64,000 bases of DNA. It comes from Antedon bifida (lineage: Eukaryota > Echinodermata > Crinoidea > Comatulida > Antedonidae). Made by a program: the position numbers and the translations under genes. Positions 25,801 through 37,800 of the stretch are shown here, piece after piece. The stretch lies in assembly GCA_963402885.1 (NCBI GenBank), contig OY727095.1, forward strand, positions 11,599,001 through 11,663,000. Direction: 5' to 3'. The notes under the pieces were generated by a model. That model worked only from the letters and a program-made list of their open reading frames with translations. It did not search any database and was not told the origin of the DNA. Positions within the stretch are counted from its first letter, which is position 1, and every line of letters begins with the position of its first letter.

Positions 25801-28800
25801 AAATTAATTAGCCGAATTTTAAATTTACTTATTATGTTGAAAGCCTTATATAAATATATATGCCTATTTATAACGTTTATTGTTAACGTTAACATCATTT
25901 ATACATTATCTCTAAAATCAACTTAGACATTAGATTGTGAACGATCACACTGCAACTTTACAAGATTAAGTACTACAACAGGATCATGCCAGAGTTGTCT
26001 GGATTTGAAGCAGTGTTTTACTAATACAGTGAGTATACTTTTTTACATTAGGTTTACGAAATTATTTAACCTTTTTTGAGTAATCATGTTTATTGTAGTT
26101 AATGCCTCATAAACAGTACCTTGTTGAAGTAAATATAATTACTGCAGTAACAACAGCAGAATAATTTTGACATTATCCTTTAAAAGAAAAAACAACTACA
26201 ATGTACCTTACAATGTTTTTGTTACTTGTAACATCATGGCCCATGGTCTTTGCCTAACCTACGAATTCAATGCATACCGTACTTACTTTTTTGTATAAAT
26301 TTAGAATAATAATTCATCACACATTCACCCCTTATAATCTACCGATTTAAACGTAGAATTTCGTGTTCTAAACCTGAACATTTTATATTCGATTTAGCCT
26401 GGCGGATGTAACGTTTGGATTCCAGATAAATGCCCATCTAATATTGTGAATCCCAACTATGCTGACCCAGAAAGGAAGAATAAAATAGACATTGACGACA
26501 GAGTTAAACTAATAAACGTTGGATTGAATTCTACAACTATTTATAATTGTCCCGTAAGAATAGATGGAAATGTTCTGATGATTACTAACAAGAGACTAGA
26601 TCACATAGATGCGTTTGATGTTCTTGTGTCTAGCCAAGGACAGGGCATATTTCACACTGTAACATCGGTACAACACTTGTGTAAGTAGTGTTTTCTTTAT
26701 TTACAATATTATATAACATGATAATTTATACTGTTTCTTGTTTTCTCTTTCTCTACACATTTTCTATTCCTTTCTTTCATAACGAATGATTTTCTTGTTT
26801 TTTAATCCATGTAATGATCTGTTGCAGAAAATATTAGAATGATCTTTATGACATTACATTATAGGGAGACACAGTATGATTAAAGCAAGATTAGGGAGAC
26901 TAGATGAAGTATTTGCATATGCAAATTTCCAAGATCTGTTAGATATCACTCCAATGGTTGATTCAAGTGATACCCCAGATGCTTCGTTTTTGGCTGACGT
27001 CATCAATGATCGAGTGTCATATCCAAATGAAGACATTGTCATACTCAAAGGTCTTTTTGTGTCATTTTATTTTAAAAAGTATTATCATGAATCATATTTT
27101 ATGGAAACTCTAAAAACAAAAAAGACACATTGTGCCATCGTTGATTTGTCGTCGCCTTTATCGCCTTTATTATTCGTTATTTATTTCTTTTTTAGATGTT
27201 CCTTTTCATAAATGTCTTGGAAGTAGAAATGTACCTGAAATAAGTAGCCTGCATTCAACAGTTGTCGTTTTGACTTTTGAAGTAGCAAGTTCATACGATA
27301 TATCTGTTGGGACGATAATCGCTCTGGACTCTATTGGAAACTTCATCGAATCTGTTGTCGACATTGTTGAAGAGCAAAACGCTACTTTTATTGAAACCAT
27401 GATTGTCGACTGCAGTAATAAATCCACATGGAAAGACATGTTAGTTACTTTATGTTTATAATAACATTGTTATGTGGTAGTGTAATAATAATAATGATCT
27501 GAAAGGGTACATTAATTATTTCTTGCAGCTTGGCAACAAATCCTTCTGCCGTTATTTCTGAAAAAGCTACACTTGGATGCAGTGGAGGTGAATATGACAC
27601 AGAAGGACTTTTTATAATCGATGGAAAAATAACAAAAGAACAGATAGCCAACGACACCACAGTTACTGGGCGTGAAACAAGTGGTTTAATTGGCAAGGTA
27701 CCGTTTTAAACAGTCAAGATTCCCAATATTGGTCTTTAAAATGTCTTAATCATATCATATCTGATCATATTTACTGTTATTTGCCAGCATTGAAATTAAT
27801 ACATCTTGAAATAAAAAAAAAATGTAAAAAAACACATTATGATTTGTTTTCCTTTCTCTTTACCTTACTAGGTTACAGAATATAAAGTTCAAGATAATTT
27901 AGTGTTTATAGAACTTCTTGTCATACGAGATCATCAGGAGTTTGGTGACGTCATAAACAATGTTACTGCAAATCGTAAATCGCCAATAGACATACATCTT
28001 ACTGAACCACAGACATACAAAGTAAGTGCTTTTCGAATGTTTTTATGTTAATAATGTAGCTAGCCTACGTATTATGTGATCGTGGAATACAAAACGGCTG
28101 ATCTCGGAACGTATTCGATTGCCATCAACAAATTGATATATGTGTATCAATGGTGTTTTTTAATAAAGGTTATAGGATACATATACATCGGTATGTAAAT
28201 AATATCAATACTTAACTATGTTGCTATTTTAAAAATCAGAATGGAAATATTTCATATGAAATCAAGCCAGACTTTAAATTCAATCCATCTCTGCGGCTAA
28301 CTTTTCAAAATGATGTAGTAAAATTCAGTCAACTTGATGTAGTATATGAGGGTACTGTAGAGGCGGGCATTCATATGAAAATCAAGGCGGGAGATCGGTA
28401 AGTGTAATTTTACCTTATATAACAAAATAATCACGATACAATTGAGGTACATTGCAAGCAAAGCAAGACTTAAGTACAATTTACTAATAATAACATACAA
28501 ACATTATTAAAGTTATTAATTATTTCCTCTGTTGCCCTTTGGAACGGTTTACCAATCTCTAATATATAACAAAATAATCACGATACAATTGAGGTACATT
28601 GCAAGCAAAGCAAGACTTAAGTACAATTTACTAATAATAACATACAAACATTATTAAAGTTATTAATTATTTCCTCTGTCGCCCTTTGGAACGGTTTACC
28701 AATCTCTAATGTGCAGAAAGTAGACGGAAAAGGTACAACCTCTTCAAAAAATACATTTTAAGAAATAAAAACTACTTCTAGTAGTATTAGTTTAATTAAT

Positions 28801-31800
28801 TTTTATTTATAGATTTGATTACGTTACTGAAAACCAATTTGTTGATAAAAGAAGAATTGGTTCTTATTACGTTACGTTGGGAAATGTACCTATTCCTCTA
28901 TCTGTTGATATCCAGGTCAAGTATTCCGTATCTGTTGACCTGCCTGTAAGTATATTGATTGTAAGAAGAAATGATAATTTATATCAATCAATCTATTTCA
29001 GAAAAAGGTATCGTTATATTGGATTTTCATAGTTTATGATAGTCCAGTACACTTTAAATATGATTAGTATTTAAGATTTTATTTAAAATTGTTGATAAAG
29101 AAATACACAAATCATTACCGTATTGTACTATTTGTCTTTAAGGCTTCGTTGGAAACCACTTTTGGTGTTACCTCTAGTGGATATATAAGCTTTGGTTCAG
29201 GTCTCAGACCACAGAAGGATAGATTGGTTGTACTACCTCCAACGGTTTGTATCATTATTTAATCACTTAGATAATCAAGTTAAATTAAATGATAGTTCTA
29301 TATGTTACATTTCTTTCGTGATATCGAAGGTGTATGAAGTTTAAGTTGTCATGAGTTGGCAAATATTGTTCCTAAGGGGTAGGCATTCTGTATAGACTCA
29401 CAATTATTTGCTTTTTAAAGTCAATAAAACGCACCATTCACTTTGTACTATTTATAGGTAGCTAATTCAAATACAAGTTCAACAAGAGCCGTGTATTCAA
29501 CACAACTTGAAGAAAAGAACAATACAATATCCGTGAATGCCACATTGACACCAACAATAGTGTTTACATTTCCATCTGAACCTGTGGCACCATTCTGCAC
29601 TACTAAATCTTCTCTGCCTGATTGGCTTGCAAATTTTGGTAGGAAAATTGTAGAGTCTAATAATAATTGAAATACTGAAATATGTTATACACAGAAGCTT
29701 TGTTTTCTATAATTTTACTTGTTTAGTATCATTCTGCTGGAAACGACCAAGTATTTTAGTATATCAATCTTTTTTTAATGTAGTACCGTAGTAGTAATCA
29801 GTTTGTACATTTCATTACTATAATGTTGTGTATTGAAGTTTGATCTTACATGATTAATCCCTGATTTAGTTGGAATAAATGAAACGAGATGTGCTTGGAA
29901 TTCAGAAGAGGAAACATCGTCAGCTTTTCAATTTTCTACTACATTCGATATTCAGACAAACTATACAGTTTTGATGTGTGATGATGTTTGTAATAAAGAT
30001 AATAGTTTACCTTGTGATATACCAAACGCCGACATATTATATGGTGGTCTTACAAACATGAATATGCTCACAACATATAACCAAGTCGACCTAACACAAA
30101 TCGCATACAGATCAAAAACGAATGAGTTAACGGTTCACACAAGGTAATGTTTTTATAAGTTACGGTGCGATTCTTTACCATCCTCCTGTATATTTATTAT
30201 GATTTGTTGCTAGCTGACCAACTGATATCAATTTTCAACTAATATCACTTCCTAACTGATATCACTTAAAATGTACTTATTTTCTTTAACAGAGAGTGCC
30301 GAGCCCAACCAATGCCTAGTGTTACCACAGAGACTACTGAAATGCCTAATTATTGTCCTGACGGCTACACAGTCTCTCAAACCAATGCTATAATGGAGTG
30401 CCCATGTACATGTCTTGATGCTACTCTGAGGAATATGTCTCCAGATGGATCATGCCCGGTTTGTTCATTTTACATCTTCTTCGCCGAACTAAACACTCAC
30501 TTCACACTATATACACGCTTATCAATGATATACTATTAGTTACACCCTGCTTGCTCACGGAATACGGGAAATATCCACGTTCTGGTTCCATATTCTATGA
30601 GGCCGAAGGGAATATGGAACCAGAACGTAGATATTTCCCGTATTCCGTAAGAACAAGCAGGGTGCAACGATTTTATCTCTTAATGCACACATATAAGCAA
30701 CTATGCATGCGCTCAACGATAAAAATACAATACAAAACATAAACAACGCGCGCGTAGAAACATCAAACAGGTAATACGGAATATATTACCCTTCTGATCT
30801 GCTTGACTGAGTAAATGGGCGTAAATACGGAATTATATCTCATACATATTGACCAATCGGATTACAGAATTCACGTACACTAATAGATAATAAACAATAT
30901 CTTGTAAAATGACGTGTAGTGGTCAATTTCAAGCAACCACTAGTAAAAAAAAGAATGTGAACATTTGAGTTAAACATAAAACTACAGTACCATATCATTT
31001 CACCAGAGTATATCTTCTAGAATACAAATATAATGCTTTAAATAATTTGAATTAGTTTGCATATTGTAGAACATTCAGAACTTAATAACTTAATAAACGA
31101 TATAATTGAATATAATATATTCAACATTATTGCAATTTTTCTTTAGTGTTCATGTCAATGTGCTGATGGGTCATATGATATCATAGCACCAGATGGAAGC
31201 TGCCCGTGTGAATGTACCTGTTCTGACTGTCAAACTTACACCATCGATTCAAACGGTTGTCCATGTCCCCTGATGAATGACATATGTCCGCCATGTTTGG
31301 TTGGTGAAGTTCAAGTTATCAACAATTGTCTTTGTCAATGTGTGCCAGATGACCAATGTGGAATTCCACCAATATGTGTGACTGGACGCCAAGGTGAACA
31401 CTGTGATAGACCCGACTGTCGGCCATGTCAAGGTAACAATATTTAACCAAGGCGATAATCAATTCAATCTAATCAAAACTCTAATTAATCAGTATTGACT
31501 AAAATACTATTTCATGATAAGTATTGATACAATGCACATTATTTACTTTGTTTAGGTTGCTCTGGGAACGGTGTCTGTACTTCGGTGCCAAACAGCTGTC
31601 AATCGCAATGTCAGTGTAATCGAGCTTGGATCGGAGAATGCTGTGACATTAGAAGACCAGCTAGAACTGGAGGAGATCCTCATCTTGTGACATTAGACGG
31701 TAATAACTTTATTCAACTAATTTTTTCCTTTCTTTTTTATCTTGTTATTTTATCTTCATTTTTTTTTTCTATAAATATTTTGTTCCTTTTCATTTCTTGT

Positions 31801-34800
31801 GTCTTTTTTTACCCTTTTTTTTCTATTTTTCCCCAATTTTATTTATTTTTTAATGAATAATTAAAAATGACGGAACTGAGTTAATGATTGGATGAGTGAT
31901 AAAATAAATAGATTAAGGTGGATTCTGTTTTTCTGTCATTTTTGTTTGGCAAATTACTCCGTATCAGCATTCTGTTGCTAACGAGAACGATTAACACAAA
32001 AAGCACCCTATGAATGGAATTGTCATTAAATTATTTGTTTGATCAGGTAATCACAACAAAGACCATGTACAATTTGAGTCCATATTGTGTTCTCCCAGAA
32101 TATAATAAATAAGTTATTAAAATAGATTTTTTAAATTGAAGCAAACATCGAGATAGGCTATTAAGTCTTTCTTAAGTACACTCCATATAAATATCTATTC
32201 CTTGTAGGTGTGGAGTACGATTACTATGGAAATGGCGAGTTCTGGTTATGCAGAAGCATTGGTAATGATTTTGGTATACAAGCAAGATTTTATGAAAGCC
32301 ACAGATCTTCATTAACTGGAGGAATTTCCATGAAATTGAAAGAAGATGTTTTGACAATTACCACTCCAATGATAGCGGATTATGAAACATTGCCAATTCT
32401 AAGGTAGGTACACATGATATTATAATATTGTACAAACCTAAAGAATATGAGAAAAAAAAACATTTTCCAATGTTAAGCCTTTAAACAAAGTGTTTAACTT
32501 TGATTTTTCAAACATTTTTAGACTAAATGGTGAATTACTGGATATAAACACTGAGCAGAAAATCCAATTGGCAAATTCAACAGTACTATTAGATGTTGAG
32601 CTGAGAAACAGCAGTAACTCGTCAAGTCCCATAATGATTTTGGCATTCGAATACCAATCAGGTGATTTTTTTGTATTTGTTTAAATTATTGATTTTCTAT
32701 TTTTGTTGTTGCCAAAAACATGTTAACCTCTATTTCTAAAGTGGAATGTTGCAGTGTTTATTGGACAGAAAACATATCCAGAAACGACTTTCATACTTTT
32801 GAAACGAATAAATTGTTTACATTAAAAAAACCCACACTTTTACTGATTTAAAAATAGTCTTATTTTTATTTATCAATACGGCTTTAAAGTTTTAACATTA
32901 TCAATCTTTATTGACATTGCCTTATTAATTATCTAGTGTTTTGTTGTCTAACTATCAGTTATTTATTTTTAAGGTGTGTCAGTAGGTATCGAAGTACAGT
33001 TTAGTGAGTCGATCGAGAGACTATACTTCAACTTATTACTCACACCTACCCTCAGCTTTATTGGTAAAACAGAAAGCCTCTGTGGTCTTATGGATGATGA
33101 CACGGACAACGATTTTATTGGTTCGGATGGCGCCCTCTACCATCTCAATAATGTCACTGAATTTGTTGAAACATGTAAGACAGATTACATATTATTGATT
33201 CATTGAATATTAAATAATTGACTCCCACATTTGGAGAAAACTGCAGCAATATAAAAACAACAAAAGCCGTAACTTTAGAAAAACATAAACATTTTTGTGA
33301 GAATAGTATTTTTTCAGTTTCATAGTCAACATTTCTTCTTTTTCCGAAACTAGGGAAAATTTCAAGCTCTAATTCTAATGGTGGACTGCATGGTTCTTGG
33401 TCGTGGAATTCGTCCAATTTTCATTCATTAGATGAGTTGGATAGTTCTTACACGAGGATATATGAACCGATCTACAGTTCAGATGACTTAGATCAAGATA
33501 TTGTGGAGGTAATAAAGATTAATAGATTAAATTATTTAGTAATAATTGTATGCATATCATTTTCTTTTAAATATTGATAACATGTTATTTCCTCAAAAAC
33601 CTGTGGATGTGAGAGCAATGCTATTTTTTTAATGTGGAGTTTCTATAATTAGACAGGTTATTAGATTTTTAACTTTCAATCTAGTAATCAACACTTGAAT
33701 TCGATATATGAGATTTATTTTTTCAATATGCATAGTTTTTAGTCGTTTAATTTGCTCATCACGGATACATTCAAAACATTGTTACTTTTTACTTAATAAA
33801 CAGATTGCAACGACTGCATGCCTTAAAACACTACAAAATACAATAGAAAATGCTGTTCTTTTTCAATCTTGTGTCTACGACGTCGCTGTAACAAATGACA
33901 TGTCATTCTCAAATCAACAGTCACTGCAAATAGGTAAGTGACTACTAGCGTCATTTTCTCATGAAGTTTATGAAACGCCAAACGGAATTCATTTTTATCG
34001 AATTTTATTTATACAAAGTAAAATGTACACGACTATTAAAGTATTGTGCAATATTTGTGCATTTCAGGATGTCCACAGCAGTGTTCAGGTCGTGGAGTAT
34101 GCATCGATAGTGTATGCCAATGTCTACCGGGATGGTCTGGAAATAGTTGTAACAATGGTAAACTTCTCCGCACTTTGATTTTATCAATTTAATTGTTTTT
34201 AAACCCGAATTTAATAATCCATGTTAACAATTATGCAATAATATTGAATTTAATTTCTTTAGGTACCTGCACCTCGAATTGTATTAATGGAGATTGCATA
34301 TCTGGGTTTTGTCGATGTAACGTTGGCTGGGAAGGCGATACATGTGAAGACAAAGGTACATATTATTATATATTATTTTAGGAACACAATATTAACTTTA
34401 TGTTAAAGGTATTGTTAATTATTAAAGTTTTTAATTTGTATATTTATATATATACTAATTGCAGGGTAAAATGCCAGTAATATTTTATTTAGTTCAATGA
34501 ACTTGATGTTATTATATGCTTGTGTTTTAAGTAGTAATTAGACATTGAGTGTTAAACATATATTTTTAGCCACTTGCTATAGTGTAAATAACTGTACAGA
34601 CGAGCAACACGGTGAATGCCTTTCAACGGATGTATGTTTATGCAAGAAAGGGTTTACAGGTAAAGACGGTATTCTGTAATTTCTAGACATAAATTCTATT
34701 GGTTGAGAGTATTGAACTCTTTTTACGCTAGTCAAGCAACCACTTCTCTGCGCATGTGCAAATGAATAGAATTAGCCATTCAATCTGAGACAACCTTTTC

Positions 34801-37800
34801 ACACTTAATAAAAATAATGTAGAATAACGAGTGTATGATTGTACCTATCCAAAGGCAAATTACTAAAAATATGGCAATGTATCAGTGGGTGGATCTCAAT
34901 GGAGATACAAAATAAAATAAGCAAAAAGCAAAATCAAAACGATAAAGTAAAACAGCCAGAAAAATGGCCCTTCCTCAGTTTACACTTGGACAAAGTAGAT
35001 ATAAAGCAGACAAGTACTTAACTGTAATATATAAATCATTTATATAATATTAATAACTGTATTATCAGGTGATGATTGTAGTATCGTTCCAACGTGTCAT
35101 GCAGTTTCTGATTGCTCAAGTAACGGAATCTGTGTTAACTTTGATGTATGTGAATGTCAGGAACAATGGAAATCTTCAGCTTGTGACGTGTTATCTTGTC
35201 ACAACCTTGACGGATGCTCAGGTAAAATCTGAAGTGAATAATGAAATAGCAATTTAGTCTAGAACAGTTGATGTGAAAGAATATTTGTTATGGACTTGTG
35301 AAAATATTCCCTCCATTCAACTCATAAGCATTCATTATTTTGGATATCTTTATTTTATGAAGCAAACGTATATAATATGAAATTCAGTTATCATAAATAG
35401 CGTTAATTGTTCAGATACTGAGATAAAAAGTATAATTTTCAATAGTATACAGTATACAAAATTAACAACAACGAAAAAAAAATTGTTAAGAACATAAAAA
35501 AAATAGTAAAAAACAAAACCAATATTGTCCAAGTAAATATTGTTACTTTTTTGATTAACATTTCATAAGAAACTGCTAATTGCCTTTATTTATGACAGGT
35601 AATGGCATATGCGTCAGTATCGACGTTTGTATGTGTAATAGTGGATGGACTGGCGAATCTTGTGCTTTGCCCGATTGTTCTGAAATGAACTATTGTAGTG
35701 ATCAGGGGGAATGTACAGGACCGAACCAGTGTAGTTGTTATGTGGGGTACCAAGGAGATAACTGCACTGAATCAATTGACTGCATTGAATTGAATAATTG
35801 CAATGGTAATGGAGTTTGTATTGAAGACGCCTCTTTGGATAATGGAACATTTTCTTGCGAGTAAGTTCAGCAACGGTAGTTTGTAGAAACTAAGGGTGCA
35901 TGATGGGTGGTGGAAGTGGTTGGGTTTCTCAATGCTGTTGGCTAAACTGCCTCTTTCTCCAATCAAATGTCTGGAAACATCCCACGTTTATAATTATTTG
36001 GCGTATTTAGATCTTTAGAACACTTCGGCCACAATCTACTGTATATTGGTCCTCTCAAGATGGAAATAAGTTATTTATAGCTTATGATGATGATCACTGT
36101 GTCTTACTTATACTACAGCTCTTTCACATAAACAGATGTAGTGCCTTTGAAAACAGACAAGAGGTTTTTTTTTATAGCTATATTAATGTATTGGTCTTTT
36201 ATCTAGGTGTTTTAGTGGATATTCAGGTGTGAATTGCTCTGTGTTTTCATGTGAACAGTTAAATAATTGTTATGACCATGGGACATGTATTGAATCCAAC
36301 GTTTGTCAGTGTGATGTTGGTTATACTGGACAGAATTGCTCACTTCCTTCTTGTGAAAATCTTGCGTTTTGTACTGGTAAGTGCCGTCTAAAAACAATTT
36401 TATTATACATTTTTGATGAGATAAAAACATATAACAACCTAATTTCTTTTTTCCATTCATCTTTCCATTTCACTTTATTTATTGAAGGTAATGGAGCATG
36501 TGTATCTTATGACAAATGTGAGTGCTACACTTCCTGGTCAGGTGATAAATGTGACATTGCATTTTGTAGTGATGACTGTAATGGACGTGGAGATTGCGTT
36601 GATGAAGAAACATGTCAATGTTATATAGGTTATGAAGGTGATAGATGCGAACTTGTTCAACAAGAAAATCTAAACCAACCTATATTTGATAACGATGCAT
36701 TGAATGTCACATTTTACGAAAATCTACCGATTGGAACCTTTTTAATCACTGTAAATGCACGGGATAACGACACTGGTCAGAATGGGATGGTATCATATCG
36801 ATTATTACAGTCAGAATACTCAAACCTTTTTCTAATCGATCAACAAAATGGAAATTTGATTACTGCTTGGGTATTTGATTTTGAAACACCATACTCGGAT
36901 ATCTCACTTACAGTAATTGCTGAAGATAATGGTTTCCCACCGATGAGTGCATATGCTATGGTTAACCTAACGCTACTGGATCAAAATGATAACTGTCCAG
37001 TATTCTTAGGAGATTATCCAGATATAACTATTCATCTTAATACCACCAATGCAACAGTCATTAGTAATATTTCAGTTGTAGATGAAGATAGTGATGAAAA
37101 TGGCAATGTTAAATTATCAATGAAGGTCGAAGGTGATATGTCAGGTTCAATATTCGAGTTATTAGACACTGGTGAAATATTGGTAGCTGGTGATCTTCAG
37201 TCAGGACGGTACGTAATCAAATTAGTTGCATCAGACAATGCCCTTCAGCCGTGTAAAACAAATCAAGAATTTTCTGTTTACGTTCCATTTGTTCCAAATT
37301 ATGATTTAACAACGCCGGGCTTAACAACTGAACAACGTGAAATTACAACTCTTCGAGAAACCACAGTTAAAGATGTTACCACAGCTCCAGACATAACAAC
37401 TGAACAGCGTAAAACAACTCCTTTAGAAACTACAGTTAAAGATGTTACCACAGCTTCAGACATAACAACTGAACAACGTGAAATTACAACTCCAGGAACT
37501 ACAGTTAAAGATGTTATTACAACTCCAGACTTGACAACTGAACAGCGTAAAACAACTCCTCGAGAAACTACAGTTGTTACCACAACTCCCGACATAACAA
37601 CTGAACAACGTGTAATTACAACTCAAGGAACTACAGTTAAAGATGTTACAACTCCAGACATAACAACTGAACAACGCGTAGTTACAACTCAAGGAACTAC
37701 AGTTAAAGATGTTACCACAAGTCAAGGAACTACAGTTAAAGATATTACCACCCCACACTTAACAACAGCTGATACTACTTCTCCAAATCAAGTGACAACT

